Shown piece by piece: positions 18,024 through 31,399 of a stretch of 64,000 nt of DNA. The DNA comes from Cryobacterium sp. GrIS_2_6 (GTDB lineage: Bacteria > Actinomycetota > Actinomycetes > Actinomycetales > Microbacteriaceae): contig NZ_JAXCHP010000001.1 of NCBI RefSeq assembly GCF_035984545.1, positions 744,001 through 808,000 on the forward strand, in the 5' to 3' direction. The notes under the pieces were generated by a model. The model saw nothing but the letters and a program-made list of their open reading frames with translations, ran no database searches and was not told the DNA's origin. How positions within the stretch are numbered: the first letter of the stretch is position 1; the number at the start of each line of letters is the position of its first letter. Made by a program: the position numbers and the translations under genes.

Positions 18024-20066
18024 CTAGCTCGCCCGGAACAACTGCATCGACGCACCCGGCACGAGCAGGCGGGTGCCTGGGATGTGCTCGATGACGGCGT
18101 CGCTCAGGTCGTCGTGACTCGAATCCCAGAGCATCGAATACGAGGAGACGCCGGCGTGCTCTGGCAGCGTCACCGTCACGTCGCGCTCGCGGCCCTGCAC
18201 GATGAGGAGGATACGGTTGAACTCCTCGAACTCGGGCGTCGACGCCGCGAGGTACTGCAGGGTGCGCTCCTTCGGGGAGTGCCAGTTGTCCTCAGACATC
18301 GACTTGCCCTCGATGTTGTACCAGTTCATCTCGCTCGCGCTCAGGGTGGTTTCGCCGGAGCGGCCGAACCACACCGGGCGGAGGGCCGGGTTCTCACGAC
18401 GCAGCTGGAGCAGCTTCTTCGTGACACGGTGCAGGTCGATCTGCCAGTCGTCGAGGTCCCAGTTCAGCCAGGTCAGCTCGCTGTCGTGGCAGTACGCGTT
18501 GTTGTTGCCGCGCTGGCTGCGACCGAATTCGTCGCCGGCCGTCAGCATCGGGATGCCCGCGGAGAGCAGCAGCGTGCCGAGGAGGTTGCGCATCGCCTTG
18601 CGCCGGGTCGCGAGGATGGCGCGGTCGCGCGTCGGTCCCTCGGCCCCGTGGTTGAACGAGTTGTTGCTGTCGGTGCCGTCGCGATTGGATTCGCCGTTTC
18701 CGACGTTGTGCTTGACGTTGTACGCGGTCAGGTCGGCCATCGTGAAACCGTCGTGCGCCGTGATGAAGTTGAGCGACGCGAGCGGGCCGCGTTCGAGGGA
18801 GAAAGTGTTCGCGGAGCCGGCCAGTCGGGTCGCGAAGCGGCCGATGCCGCTCCCGGAGTGGCCGTCCCTGGCCGCCGCGATGTCGGTGAGCCAGAAGGAG
18901 CGCATCCGGTCGCGGTAACGGTCGTTCCACTCCGTCCAGCCGTCCGGGAAATTGCCGGTCTGCCAGCCGCCCATGCCCACGTCCCACGGTTCGGCGACGA
19001 GCTTGACGCCGGCGAGTTCCGGATCGGACTGGATGGACTTGATCAGGGGATGGTCGCGCTGGAACTCCACGTTGTCTCCGCGGCTCAGCGTCGCGGCGAG
19101 GTCGAAACGGAAGCCGTCGATCTGCACGTCGTTCGCCCAGTACTTGAGTGAGTCGAGCACCATCCGTCTCGGCACCTCGTTGGAGACGTTGAGGGTGTTG
19201 CCGCAGCCGGTCACGTCGATGTAGCCGCCCGCATCGTTCTGGCGGTAGTAGGTCGCGTTGTCGATGCCGCGGAGGCTGCTCGCGGGGCCGCCGGGACCCT
19301 CCTCGGCGGTGTGGTTGTAGACGACGTCGAGGATCACCTCGAGGCCGGCTTCGTGCAGGAGCTTGACCATGCCCTTGAACTCGCGCAGCACGGCTTCCGG
19401 ACCTGCCGACTGGGACGCCATGGTCGCATAGTCGGCGTGCGGGGTGAAGAAGTTGAAGGTGTTGTAACCCCAGTAGTTGGTGAGACCCTGCTTGAGCAGA
19501 CGCTGTTCGGAAACGAACGCCTGCACGGGGAGGAGCTCGACCGAGGTGACGCCGAGTTCCTTGAGATAGGCGATCGTCGACTCGTGCGCCAGGCCTGCGT
19601 AGGTGCCGCGAAGGTCGGCGGGAATGGCCGGGTTGAGCTTGCTGATGCCCCGCACGTGCGCCTCATAGACGACGGTGTGGTCGAGCGCGATCTTCGGCTT
19701 CACCGAACCGGCCCAATCGAAGGCGTCGTCGACGACGGAGGACTGCCACTGCTCAGGGCCGACCCTGACGAGGCCTCGCGAATAGGGCTCGACCATGGTC
19801 TTCTCGGGGTGGAACGAATTCGTGGGCGCGGCAGGCCCCGAGACACGGATGCCGTAGTGTCGGCCAGCGGACAGGGTGCGACTGCGACCGGACCAGACAT
19901 TGTCCGCGTCGCGGGTCATCGGCACGGTCTTGACGATCCAGTTCGGGTCCGTGGCGTCGAAGATGCAGAGGTCCATGGCCTCGGCGTTCCGCGAATAGAC
20001 ACGGAGTTCGCCGACCCCGGCTGAAAGCCGCACGCCGAGGTTGTGCAGGGGATCGGCGTGAGTCAT
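18024..20066 (-). CDS. glgX: Glycogen debranching enzyme GlgX
   Basis: GH13 isoamylase-type debranching enzyme, 680 residues, hydrolysing alpha-1,6 branches left by phosphorylase. N-terminal CBM48 region, then YEAHVRGISKLNPAIP, LDVVYNHTAEEGPGGP, DGFRFDLAATLSRGD with the nucleophile Asp, VAEPWDVGMGGWQTGNFPDGWTEWND with the acid Glu, and FITAHDGFTMADL. These are diagnostic of GlgX/TreX. ATG at 20066 is chosen from the match to family N-termini; the long open frame upstream runs into the cysteine desulfurase gene on the other strand. TACTCT lies 7 nt before the ATG. With glgP it forms the degradative arm of this cluster. Confidence 0.95.
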   Translation of the reverse strand: MTHADPLHNLGVRLSAGVGELRVYSRNAEAMDLCIFDATDPNWIVKTVPMTRDADNVWSGRSRTLSAGRHYGIRVSGPAAPTNSFHPEKTMVEPYSRGLVRVGPEQWQSSVVDDAFDWAGSVKPKIALDHTVVYEAHVRGISKLNPAIPADLRGTYAGLAHESTIAYLKELGVTSVELLPVQAFVSEQRLLKQGLTNYWGYNTFNFFTPHADYATMASQSAGPEAVLREFKGMVKLLHEAGLEVILDVVYNHTAEEGPGGPASSLRGIDNATYYRQNDAGGYIDVTGCGNTLNVSNEVPRRMVLDSLKYWANDVQIDGFRFDLAATLSRGDNVEFQRDHPLIKSIQSDPELAGVKLVAEPWDVGMGGWQTGNFPDGWTEWNDRYRDRMRSFWLTDIAAARDGHSGSGIGRFATRLAGSANTFSLERGPLASLNFITAHDGFTMADLTAYNVKHNVGNGESNRDGTDSNNSFNHGAEGPTRDRAILATRRKAMRNLLGTLLLSAGIPMLTAGDEFGRSQRGNNNAYCHDSELTWLNWDLDDWQIDLHRVTKKLLQLRRENPALRPVWFGRSGETTLSASEMNWYNIEGKSMSEDNWHSPKERTLQYLAASTPEFEEFNRILLIVQGRERDVTVTLPEHAGVSSYSMLWDSSHDDLSDAVIEHIPGTRLLVPGASMQLFRAS

Positions 20067-20073
20067 GCGTTCT

Positions 20074-20079
20074 AGAGTA
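20074..20079 (-). promoter_or_regulatory. Candidate -10 box of glgX
   Basis: On the minus strand TACTCT ends 7 nt before the glgX ATG, the leaderless spacing seen at several genes here. Confidence 0.45.
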
Positions 20080-20150
20080 ATGAGTACGCAGACTGGCCGT
20101 GACCACCGGCGCACGCGCAGCCAGCCGAAAACCGAGCGGAAGAGGGTATT

Positions 20151-21386
20151 TTGTCGATTTATCTCGACCACGCCGCGACGACGCCGATGCTGCCAACGGC
20201 CATCGAGGCCTACGTCGACGCTATGAGCGTCGTCGGAAACCCCGCCTCCATCCACAGCCAGGGCCAGAATGCCAAGCGGATGCTCGAGGAAGCCCGCGAG
20301 ACCGTCGCACGGAGTGTGGGCTGCGACCCGATCGAGGTCGTATTCACCGGGGGAGGCACCGAGGCGATCAACCTCGCCCTCAAGGGCCTGTTCTGGGCGC
20401 GTGCGCCGCGCAGGCGCATCGTCGTCCCCGGAGGCGAGCACCACGCGACCATGGACACCGTCGAGTGGCTCGAAAACCACGACGGCGCAGAACCCGGGTG
20501 GCTTCCGCTCGACCGGGCAGGCCGGGTTGACCCGGCCCGGGTGGCGGATGCCCTTGCGACAGGCGCAGAGGAGGTCGCACTGCTCAGCCTGCTTGCCGCG
20601 AACAACGAAGTCGGTACCCTGCAGCCCGTCGCCGAGATCGGCGAGCTGGCCGCCATCCAGGGGATCCCGGTGCATATCGACGCCGTGTCCGCGTACGGCC
20701 AGGTGCCGATCGACTTCCGCGCGCTCAGCGGCGCGGGCCGCACCGGCAGGTCTGGCGGCGCCGGAGGCTCTGCGGGCGGCATCGTCGCCCTCAGCCTCTC
20801 CGCCCACAAGATCGGCGGGCCGGTCGGCATCGGAGCACTCGTGCTGTCGCGCCGGGCCAGTATCGTCCCGCTGATCCACGGCGGCGGCCAGCAACGCCAG
20901 GTTCGGAGCGGTACCCAGGACGTCGCAGCGGCGATCGCGTTCGCGGCCGCGGCATCCGCCCTCGGCGACCTGCCCGCCCGCAACGTGCGCCTGAGGGCGC
21001 TCCGCGACCGGCTGATCGCGGGGGTGCTCGCCGTCGTGCCCACCGCGGTGCTCAATGGTGCGGCACCCGACGGGCCGGATGAACAGCGCTTGCCCGGCAA
21101 CGCCCACTTCACCTTCCCCGGCTGCGAGGGGGAGTCGCTCCTCTTCCTGCTCGACGCCGCCGGAATCTCCGTATCGACCGGATCGGCGTGCCAGGCCGGC
21201 ATCCCGGAGCCCTCCCACGTGCTGCGCGCCATGGGCCGCAGCGAGGCGGAGGCCCGCAGCGCCCTGCGGATCACCCTCGGCCGCGATTCGACGGACGCGG
21301 ACGTCGATGCCTTCCTCGCCGCGCTGCCTGCAGCGCACGCCCAGGCCAGCCGCGCCGGCATGAACGACCGCGTGCCCACCCGCTGA
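20151..21386 (+). CDS. Cysteine desulfurase (NifS/IscS class)
   Basis: PLP-dependent cysteine desulfurase, 411 residues, moving sulfur from cysteine as a persulfide for tRNA thiolation or Fe-S work. It has [10 protein letters not shown] at the N-terminus, Lys220 in [14 protein letters not shown] as the PLP lysine, and Cys347 in STGSACQAG as the persulfide cysteine. A Gly/Ser-rich insertion (about 194-210) precedes the PLP lysine. TTG at 20151 is the likely start: AGAGGG lies 5 nt before it and the family N-terminus starts there. mnmA lies 238 bp downstream, which points to sulfur supply for tRNA 2-thiouridine. Confidence 0.95.
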   Translation: MSIYLDHAATTPMLPTAIEAYVDAMSVVGNPASIHSQGQNAKRMLEEARETVARSVGCDPIEVVFTGGGTEAINLALKGLFWARAPRRRIVVPGGEHHATMDTVEWLENHDGAEPGWLPLDRAGRVDPARVADALATGAEEVALLSLLAANNEVGTLQPVAEIGELAAIQGIPVHIDAVSAYGQVPIDFRALSGAGRTGRSGGAGGSAGGIVALSLSAHKIGGPVGIGALVLSRRASIVPLIHGGGQQRQVRSGTQDVAAAIAFAAAASALGDLPARNVRLRALRDRLIAGVLAVVPTAVLNGAAPDGPDEQRLPGNAHFTFPGCEGESLLFLLDAAGISVSTGSACQAGIPEPSHVLRAMGRSEAEARSALRITLGRDSTDADVDAFLAALPAAHAQASRAGMNDRVPTR

Positions 21387-21418
21387 CTGCCCGCTGACCC
21401 AAAACGCTGACCCGCCCC

Positions 21419-21498
21419 GGGTCGCGGCCGCGCGGGTTTCCGCGGGCCGTGCCCGCCCGGGGTCGCGGCCGCGCGGATTTCGGCAGGCCGCGCCCGCC
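21419..21498. repeat. Two 39-bp direct repeats, 35 of 39 identical
   Basis: Copies lie at 21419-21457 and 21460-21498 in the spacer between the desulfurase and mnmA. Both begin GGGTCGCGGCCGCGCGG and end GCCCGCC. This looks like a local duplication, and no coding role is seen. Confidence 0.8.
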
Positions 21499-21521
21499 GT
21501 TTCGGGAGCGGCCTGCGGAAA
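21478..21521 (+). terminator. Hairpin after the cysteine desulfurase gene
   Basis: Arms 21478-21491 and 21508-21521 pair at 13 of 14 positions around a 16-nt loop. There is no clear T-run. It lies between the desulfurase stop and the mnmA promoter, so it probably ends the upstream transcript. Confidence 0.5.
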
Positions 21522-21612
21522 CGGGCGCGGTTCTCCGCCGGATCGCGGAGTTCCCCTCCAGGGCCGTGACGAAGCGCGCCGGCCGCGCGTTGGCCAAACC
21601 GGTCCGTCCGAT

Positions 21613-21618
21613 TACACT
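21613..21618 (+). promoter_or_regulatory. Candidate -10 box of mnmA
   Basis: TACACT lies 6 nt before the mnmA GTG. No ribosome binding site is seen, so the mRNA is likely leaderless. Confidence 0.5.
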
Positions 21619-21624
21619 TGCCCG

Positions 21625-25177
<3,553 letters not shown>

Positions 25178-25198
25178 CGGGGTCGGATCGGTCGCCGG

Positions 25199-25963
25199 TC
25201 AGTCCGGTTCGGGAACCGTCCGGTGATCGACCCAGCCGAGGACCATCCGGTTGAAGAGTCCGACGTTCTCGATGCTCCAGACGTGGTGCATGCCGGGAGC
25301 GATCCAGGTGAGTGTCTGCGGGAGCCTGCTGCGCAGTTCTGGAAAGCCGCGCCGCACCAGGCGCGATTCCTTCCCCCCGGCGACGGCGAGGAGCGGACCC
25401 CGGTAGTCGCCGAGCGAATCCGGGCAGCCGCCCCGGTTGACGTCCGCGAACACGCGTGCCGCGTTGTCTGCCCGGATGCCCAGGCCGTTGTCGACGAACA
25501 GGTCGACGGCGTCGGCAGGCAGCCCGAACGCCTTCGCCTGCGCCTTCCAGTACCAGGCCCGGTCCCACAGTCGCAGCTGGAGGGTGTTGAGGAACCGGGC
25601 AGCTCCATGGATGCCGGTCACGGGTGCGCCCGAGATCAGACAGGACCGGATCAGCGCCGGGTGCCGGGCCATCAGGTGCACGGCCACGAGCCCTCCGAGT
25701 GAGAGCCCGATCACGTGGGCGCTCCCGCCCCTGGCCCGGGAGCGGATGATCTCGGCCACGTCGTCAGCGGTGCGATCCAGCGAATGCCACTCTTCCCCCG
25801 ACCGGGAGCCGAACCCCGGCAGGTCCGGTGTGAGGACGTGCCGGTCCGGCATGCCCTCGACTTGCGGCTGCCAGGACCAGGAGGCCACGGTGCCGCCGTG
25901 CAGCAACACGATCGTCTCCGAGCCAGGGGCCTCGGCGCCGTGCTCGAGCGGATACCCGGTCAC
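25199..25963 (-). CDS. Alpha/beta hydrolase
   Basis: Predicted 254-residue alpha/beta-hydrolase. HGG at 22-24 forms the oxyanion region, DLPGFGSRS follows at 47-55, and the nucleophile elbow is GLSLGG with Ser88. A late His lies in APGMHHVWSIENVG, and the acid Asp is not certain. It resembles esterases and meta-cleavage hydrolases of broad type; no substrate can be named. Its start overlaps the stop of the PadR regulator by 4 nt (ATGA), so regulator and hydrolase are one transcription and translation unit. It is convergent with ligA, 21 bp apart. Confidence 0.86.
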   Translation of the reverse strand: MTGYPLEHGAEAPGSETIVLLHGGTVASWSWQPQVEGMPDRHVLTPDLPGFGSRSGEEWHSLDRTADDVAEIIRSRARGGSAHVIGLSLGGLVAVHLMARHPALIRSCLISGAPVTGIHGAARFLNTLQLRLWDRAWYWKAQAKAFGLPADAVDLFVDNGLGIRADNAARVFADVNRGGCPDSLGDYRGPLLAVAGGKESRLVRRGFPELRSRLPQTLTWIAPGMHHVWSIENVGLFNRMVLGWVDHRTVPEPD

Positions 25964-26496
25964 CGTGCGGCCGTGACCAGGACGGATTCGGTCTCGTCCA
26001 GCCAGGCGAGTTCCGCCTCGGCGTGGACGATTCCGTTGCGGAGCGTCGCCCGTCGCAGGGCCTGGCCGATGGTTTCCGGTCGCCCGGGATCCCGGGCCTC
26101 GATCGTGGTCAGGCGCGCGAGCAGCCGGGCCGCTTCCTCCCTGCGCGCTCGAAGGAGTTCGCGGACGCCGTCGATTCCGAGCGCGCCGGCGAAGAAGATG
26201 CGCATCAGGAAGGACTCGTGCGGGGTCTCAGGTTCCAGCGGCGCCCTGAGCGCGGCGTCGAGGGCCGCGTGACCCGCCGGGGTGATCCGGTGTTCGCGCC
26301 GGTCGGGCTTGCCGTCCTGGGCGATGACCGTGACCTCGGCGAGTCCGTCAGCGACCAGGCGGCTGAGCGTGCGATAGATCTGGGACTGATCCGCAGACCA
26401 GAAATGAAGGACGGATGCCTCGATCCTCTTATTGAGGTCGTACCCGGAGAGGGGCGAGAGCTCGAGCATCCCGAGCAAAGCAATGGTCAGCGACAT
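25960..26496 (-). CDS. PadR-family transcriptional regulator
   Basis: 178-residue DNA-binding protein. An N-terminal winged helix (IALLGMLELSPLSGYDLNKRI, then DQSQIYRTLSRLVADGLAEV) is followed by a wing with RREHRITPAGHAALD. The C-terminal dimerisation helices at about 100-178 match the PadR vir-act type (FLMRIFFAGALGIDGVRELLRARREEAARLL). PadR proteins mostly repress and respond to phenolics or membrane-active drugs. The inducer here is unknown. It lies first in an operon with the hydrolase, and an AT-rich inverted repeat directly before its start suggests autoregulation. Confidence 0.92.
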   Translation of the reverse strand: MSLTIALLGMLELSPLSGYDLNKRIEASVLHFWSADQSQIYRTLSRLVADGLAEVTVIAQDGKPDRREHRITPAGHAALDAALRAPLEPETPHESFLMRIFFAGALGIDGVRELLRARREEAARLLARLTTIEARDPGRPETIGQALRRATLRNGIVHAEAELAWLDETESVLVTAAR

Positions 26497-26522
26497 GCTT
26501 ATATAAGATCACGCATATATGC
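26497..26522. promoter_or_regulatory. Imperfect palindrome before the PadR gene
   Basis: GCTTATAT at 26497-26504 and ATATATGC at 26515-26522 form an inverted repeat (7 of 8) with a 10-nt spacer. It directly abuts the PadR start codon. This AT-rich block stands out from the surrounding GC-rich DNA and is a candidate operator. Confidence 0.5.
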
Positions 26523-26683
26523 CCTTGCGCAATACCCGGTTTCACTGCTCGAATATTTGCACCCGGACCGGGGACAAAGTTCATCCCCAACGGGCGCATT
26601 CTTCGATACTCTAAAAGTGCAGGGTGTGCACTTGATACCGTGCCGATCCACCGCTCGGTGTTCGTGAGGGGACGTACCCAGGT

Positions 26684-28012
26684 TTGCTGTTAGGCGCGGC
26701 AATTCTTCTTGCATCCTCGCTGGTATTCAATGGGGCCAGCGAGGCCTTTCAGGTGCACGAATACGCGGTCGTATCGAGCGACACCGACCTGGGACTGCAA
26801 CCCGTCGGACTCGAACCGGTCGTGTCGATCGATGGAGACGTCAACTCCCTCCGCTTCCTGCGCGGGTCGAGCCTCCTCGCCGGGCTTGCCCGGCTCTCGG
26901 TCGCAGACATCTCGAGCTTCGTGCTGGACTTCCCCGAACAGCTCGACTCCCTCCTCGCTGTTCCGCCGGCCGCGACAGAGGTCACCGGCTGGTGGACGTC
27001 ACTCGGCGGCACCGAACGCTCCTCGCTCATCGCCGCGGCACCCCGCCTCGTCGGCAACCTCGAGGGCATCCCGTTCCGGGAGCGTGGCCGGGCGAACGCC
27101 CGATACCTCAACGAGAGCATCACCGACACCCAGCAGCGCCTCGCGGGCACGCTGAGCGACGACGACCGCACGAGCGCCACCCACGAGCTCGTCATCCTCG
27201 ACCAGGTGCGCACCGCCCTCAGGCAGGCCGACGCGGGACCGCGCCGCTCCCTGATCCTGCTCGACAGCACGGGCGGCGGTCGCGCGGCCATCGCGCTCGG
27301 CAATCCCGACACCGCCGACTACGTCGGCTTCCTCGTTCCCGGAATGAACTACACCGTCGAGGCCGAGATCGTGCACTGGACGGACACGGCGAACGCCCTG
27401 TACAGGGAACAGGAGAAGGTGCTCGCCGAACGCGCAGCCCAGGGGGCGGCCCAGGGCGCGGGCCAGGTGCATGCCGGCATCGCGACGGTCGCCTGGATCG
27501 GCTACGAGGTCCCCGACCTGTTCAGCGTCGGCGGCCTCGACAAGGCCATCGTCGGAGCCGACTTCCTCGAGAAGTCCTCGCTCGGCATCCGCTCGGACCG
27601 TGGGGCGCACCAGCCCTTCATCTCCGTCTATGCGCACTCCTACGGCTCGACCGTCGCGCTCACCGCCCTCGCCCGCGGCTCCTTCGATGTCGACGCCCTC
27701 GTGCTCGTCGGATCGCCGGGCAGCCAGATCCAGTCCGCCGCCAGCCTTCATGTGACCGGCGAGAACGTCTGGGTCGGCAAGGCCGACTGGGATCCGGCCG
27801 TCAATAGTGCCTTCTTCGGGAGTGACCCAGGGGCCGAATCGTACGGGGCGCATCCGCTCGGGGTCGGCGGTTCGACCGACCGGATCACCGGGGCCAGCCT
27901 CACGGCCTCGCTCGGCCACAACGCGTATTTCGAGCCAGGGAGCGAGTCGCTGCACAACATGGCGCTGATCGGAACGGACAACGCGGATTTGGTCACCAAC
28001 GGCTCCGAATAG
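26684..28012 (+). CDS. DUF1023-type alpha/beta hydrolase, exported or anchored
   Basis: Predicted 442-residue hydrolase. The C-terminal half matches actinobacterial DUF1023: VGFLVPGMNYTVEAEI, then VYAHSYGSTVALTALARG with nucleophile Ser318. GHNAYFEPGSESLHNMALI carries the likely catalytic His. The N-terminus is short: TTG at 26684 is the only usable start, giving a hydrophobic segment (LLGAAILLASSLVFNGA) with no basic residues before it. A basic leader ending RGRTQV can be read in another frame just upstream, so a frameshift or sequencing slip at 26,679-26,684 is possible. Substrate unknown. gatC follows 35 bp downstream with its own promoter-like box. Confidence 0.8.
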   Translation: MLLGAAILLASSLVFNGASEAFQVHEYAVVSSDTDLGLQPVGLEPVVSIDGDVNSLRFLRGSSLLAGLARLSVADISSFVLDFPEQLDSLLAVPPAATEVTGWWTSLGGTERSSLIAAAPRLVGNLEGIPFRERGRANARYLNESITDTQQRLAGTLSDDDRTSATHELVILDQVRTALRQADAGPRRSLILLDSTGGGRAAIALGNPDTADYVGFLVPGMNYTVEAEIVHWTDTANALYREQEKVLAERAAQGAAQGAGQVHAGIATVAWIGYEVPDLFSVGGLDKAIVGADFLEKSSLGIRSDRGAHQPFISVYAHSYGSTVALTALARGSFDVDALVLVGSPGSQIQSAASLHVTGENVWVGKADWDPAVNSAFFGSDPGAESYGAHPLGVGGSTDRITGASLTASLGHNAYFEPGSESLHNMALIGTDNADLVTNGSE

Positions 28013-28015
28013 AAT
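28010..28015 (+). promoter_or_regulatory. Candidate -10 box of the gatCAB operon
   Basis: TAGAAT overlaps the stop of the upstream hydrolase and lies 32 nt before the gatC ATG. This leaves a short leader that includes the GGAG ribosome site. Confidence 0.45.
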
Positions 28016-28047
28016 TGGGTATTCACCTCAACCACAATCGGAGCAAC

Positions 28048-28344
28048 ATGTCTGAAATCACGGCCGAGCAGGTTGCGCACTTGGCAAACCTCGCCCGGAT
28101 CGACCTCAGCCCGGAGGAGATCACCCGCCTCACCGCCGAACTCGGCCAGATCGTGGACTCGGTGGCGAAGGTCGCCGAAGTCGCAACGCCCGAAGTTCCC
28201 GCGACGAGCCACCCGATGCCGTTGACCAACGTTTTCCGCGCCGACGTCGTCGTGCCGTCTCTGTCCGTCGAAGAAGCGCTTTCCGGCTCGACCGACCGCG
28301 ACGGCGACAAATTCCGCGTGCCCGCGATCCTGGACGAGGAGTAA
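28048..28344 (+). CDS. gatC: Asp/Glu-tRNA amidotransferase subunit C
   Basis: 98-residue small subunit of the GatCAB transamidase, which turns mischarged Glu-tRNA(Gln) and Asp-tRNA(Asn) into the correct aminoacyl-tRNAs. The family pattern is complete: [38 protein letters not shown] and [14 protein letters not shown] at 28048 has CGGAG 5 nt upstream; an open frame from 28015 would put the start inside the promoter-like region. gatA follows 2 nt after the stop. GatC wraps around GatA and stabilises it. Confidence 0.96.
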   Translation: MSEITAEQVAHLANLARIDLSPEEITRLTAELGQIVDSVAKVAEVATPEVPATSHPMPLTNVFRADVVVPSLSVEEALSGSTDRDGDKFRVPAILDEE

Positions 28345-28346
28345 CC

Positions 28347-29894
28347 ATGACCGATCTCACCCGCCTCTCCGCCGCCGACCTGTCCATCCTCCTCACGAGC
28401 GGGGCCGTCAGCTCCGTCGAGGCAACGCAGGCCCATCTCGACCACATCGCGGCCGTCGACACCGACGTACACGCGTTCCTGCACGTGGCAGGGGCGAACG
28501 CCCTCGCCGCGGCCGCCGTCGTGGACGCCCAGCGCGCCGCCGGTGCCGTACTGGGTCCGCTCGCGGGCGTGCCCATCGCCATCAAGGACGTGCTCGCGAC
28601 GCGCGACATGCCCTCGACCGCCGGCTCGAAGATCCTCGAGGGCTGGATCCCGCCCTACGACGCCACGGTCGTGCGGCTCGTCCGCGAAGCCGGGCTGATT
28701 CCGCTCGGCAAGACCAACATGGACGAATTCGCGATGGGCTCGTCCACCGAGTTCTCCGCGTACGGCCCGACCCACAACCCCTGGGACCTCGACCGGATTC
28801 CCGGCGGCTCCGGCGGAGGATCCGCCGCAGCGGTGAGTGCGTTCGAAGCGCCCCTGGCCCTCGGCAGTGACACCGGCGGATCGATCCGCCAGCCCGCAGC
28901 CGTCACCGGATCTGTCGGAGTCAAGCCGACATACGGCGGCGTCTCCCGTTACGGTGCGATCGCGCTGGCCTCATCGCTCGACCAGGTCGGACCGGTCAGC
29001 CGCACCGTCTACGACGCCGCGCTTCTGCACGACGTTCTCAGCGGCCACGACCCGCTCGACTCCACCTCGCTGACCGACCGCTGGCCCTCGATGGCCGCCG
29101 CCGCGATCGCGGGCCGGGTCGACGGTGCCCTCACCGGCGTCCGGATCGGTGTCGTCAAGGAGCTGTCCGGTCCCGGGTTCCAGCCCGGAGTCCTGCAGCG
29201 CTTCAACGAAACCCTCGCCATGCTCGTCGCAGCCGGCGCCGAGATCGAAGAGGTCAGCGCACCGAGCTTCGAATATGCCGTCGCCGCGTATTACCTGATC
29301 CTCCCCGCCGAGGCCTCGAGCAACCTCGCCCGCTTCGACTCGGTGCGTTTCGGCATCCGCGTGGACCCCGCAGAGGGACCGCTCACGAGCGAACGGGTCA
29401 TGGCCGCGACGCGCGACGCCGGTTTCGGACCCGAGGTCAAGCGCCGCATCATCCTCGGCACCTACGCCCTGAGCGCAGGCTACTACGACGCGTACTACGG
29501 CAGCGCCCAGAAGGTGCGCACCCTGATCCAGCGCGACTTCGACGCCGCATTCGAGAAGGTCGACGTGTTGTTGTCCCCGAGCGCGCCGACGACGGCGTTC
29601 AAGTTCGGCGAGAAGATGGACGACCCGATGGCGATGTACCTCAACGATGTCACCACGATCCCGGCGAACCTCGCCGGCATCCCGGGAATGAGCCTGCCGA
29701 TGGGCCTCGCGCCGGAGGACGGCCTGCCCGTCGGGCTGCAGGTGATGGCGCCCGCCAAGCAGGACGCCCGCCTGTACACCTTCGGTGCCGCCGTCGAGCA
29801 GCTGCTCGAAGCGCACTGGGGACACACCCTGCTCAGCCTTGCGCCGAAACTGGCACCCACACAAATGTTCGCGAGCGAAGGGGGAGCCGTCTGA
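28347..29894 (+). CDS. gatA: Asp/Glu-tRNA amidotransferase subunit A
   Basis: Amidase-signature subunit, 515 residues, releasing ammonia from glutamine for GatB. Catalytic Lys lies in [15 protein letters not shown]. The signature [32 protein letters not shown] holds the cis-Ser and nucleophile Ser. [19 protein letters not shown] is typical of GatA. ATG at 28347 follows gatC by 2 nt, and the stop TGA overlaps the gatB start by 1 nt (TGATG), so the three subunits are made together. The C-terminal [21 protein letters not shown] is well kept. No anomalies. Confidence 0.97.
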   Translation: MTDLTRLSAADLSILLTSGAVSSVEATQAHLDHIAAVDTDVHAFLHVAGANALAAAAVVDAQRAAGAVLGPLAGVPIAIKDVLATRDMPSTAGSKILEGWIPPYDATVVRLVREAGLIPLGKTNMDEFAMGSSTEFSAYGPTHNPWDLDRIPGGSGGGSAAAVSAFEAPLALGSDTGGSIRQPAAVTGSVGVKPTYGGVSRYGAIALASSLDQVGPVSRTVYDAALLHDVLSGHDPLDSTSLTDRWPSMAAAAIAGRVDGALTGVRIGVVKELSGPGFQPGVLQRFNETLAMLVAAGAEIEEVSAPSFEYAVAAYYLILPAEASSNLARFDSVRFGIRVDPAEGPLTSERVMAATRDAGFGPEVKRRIILGTYALSAGYYDAYYGSAQKVRTLIQRDFDAAFEKVDVLLSPSAPTTAFKFGEKMDDPMAMYLNDVTTIPANLAGIPGMSLPMGLAPEDGLPVGLQVMAPAKQDARLYTFGAAVEQLLEAHWGHTLLSLAPKLAPTQMFASEGGAV

Positions 29895-31399
29895 TGAAAA
29901 AGGCTGAACTGATGGATTACGACAAGGCCCTCGAACTGTTCGAGCCGGTGCTCGGCTTCGAGGTGCACGTCGAACTCAACACCAAGACCAAGATGTTCTG
30001 CGGCTGCGCCAACGAATTCGGCCAGGGCGCGAACACGAACACCTGCCCGACCTGCCTCGGTCTCCCCGGCGGGCTCCCACAGGTGAACGCGAAGGCGATC
30101 GAGTCGAGCATCCGCCTCGGGCTCGCCCTCGGCTGCGAAATCGCGGAATACTCGCGCTTCGCCCGCAAGAACTACTTCTACCCCGACACAGCGAAGAACT
30201 TCCAGACCTCGCAGTACGACGAGCCGATCGCGTTCAACGGGCAGCTCACGATCGAACTCGAGAGCGGCCGCCAGGTCACGATCGACATCGAACGCGCCCA
30301 CATGGAAGACGACGCCGGCAAGCTCACCCATGTCGGCGGCGCGACCGGCCGGATCCAGGGCGCCGACTACTCGCTCGTCGACTACAACCGCGGCGGCGTG
30401 CCCCTCGTCGAGATCGTCACGCAGATGATCGAGGGCGGCGAGGCCGACTCTCCCGAGATCGGACGCACCTACGTTGCCGCGATCCGCGAGATCGTCAAGG
30501 CGCTCGGGGTGTCCAACGCGCGGATGGAAGAGGGCAACGTGCGCTGCGACGCCAACGTGTCCCTGCGCCCGCGCGGCTCCGGAAAGCTCGGCACCCGCAC
30601 GGAGACCAAGAACGTCAACTCGCTCCGCAGCGTCGAACGTGCCGTCCGTTACGAGATCCAGCGCCAGGCCGCACTCCTCGCCGCCGGCGGAACGATCACG
30701 CAGGAGACCCGGCACTGGCACGAGGACACCGGCATCACGTCCGCAGGCCGGCCCAAGTCCGACGCCGACGACTACCGCTACTTCCCGGAGCCCGACCTCG
30801 TCCCCGTCGCGCCCTCCCGCGCCTGGGTCGAAGAACTTCGCGCCACCCTGCCGGAGCCGCCCGCGGCACGCCGCAAGCGCCTCCAGGCCGACTGGGGCTT
30901 CGCCAACCTGGAGTTCCAGGACGTCGTCAACTCCGACCTGCTCGACGCGGTCGAGGCCACCGTCGCAGCCGGGGCATCCGCCCAGTCCTCCCGCAAGTGG
31001 TGGACCGGCGAGGTCGCCCGTCTCGCGAACGTCGCCGGCGTCTCCGCGGACTCCCTCGTCGAGCCGGTGCAGCTCGCCGCGCTGATCGAACTCGTCACCG
31101 CGGGAACGCTGACCGACCGCCTGGCCCGCCAGGTGCTCGAGGGTGTCATCGCCGGCGAAGGCACCCCGCTCGAGGTCGTGGACATCCGCGGTCTTGCCGT
31201 CGTTTCCGACGACGGCCCGCTCATCGAGGCCATCGATCTCGCTCTCGCCTCCCAGCCCGACGTGCTCGCGAAGATCCGCGACGGCAAGGTCCAGGCGGCC
31301 GGCGCCGTGATCGGTGCCGTCATGAAGGCCATGCGTGGGCAAGCGGATGCCGCGCGGGTACGGGAACTCGTCCTCGAGAGGGCAGGAACGGCCGAGTAA
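29894..31399 (+). CDS. gatB: Asp/Glu-tRNA amidotransferase subunit B
   Basis: 501-residue kinase-like subunit that phosphorylates the tRNA-bound Glu or Asp and adds ammonia. Family blocks: [31 protein letters not shown] (zinc cysteines together with the preceding CGC pair), [43 protein letters not shown], and a C-terminal YqeY-type tRNA-binding tail. ATG at 29894 overlaps the gatA stop. Its TAA overlaps the ATG of the next small gene by 1 nt. The operon implies that this organism makes Gln-tRNA, and maybe Asn-tRNA, by the indirect route. Confidence 0.97.
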   Translation: MKKAELMDYDKALELFEPVLGFEVHVELNTKTKMFCGCANEFGQGANTNTCPTCLGLPGGLPQVNAKAIESSIRLGLALGCEIAEYSRFARKNYFYPDTAKNFQTSQYDEPIAFNGQLTIELESGRQVTIDIERAHMEDDAGKLTHVGGATGRIQGADYSLVDYNRGGVPLVEIVTQMIEGGEADSPEIGRTYVAAIREIVKALGVSNARMEEGNVRCDANVSLRPRGSGKLGTRTETKNVNSLRSVERAVRYEIQRQAALLAAGGTITQETRHWHEDTGITSAGRPKSDADDYRYFPEPDLVPVAPSRAWVEELRATLPEPPAARRKRLQADWGFANLEFQDVVNSDLLDAVEATVAAGASAQSSRKWWTGEVARLANVAGVSADSLVEPVQLAALIELVTAGTLTDRLARQVLEGVIAGEGTPLEVVDIRGLAVVSDDGPLIEAIDLALASQPDVLAKIRDGKVQAAGAVIGAVMKAMRGQADAARVRELVLERAGTAE

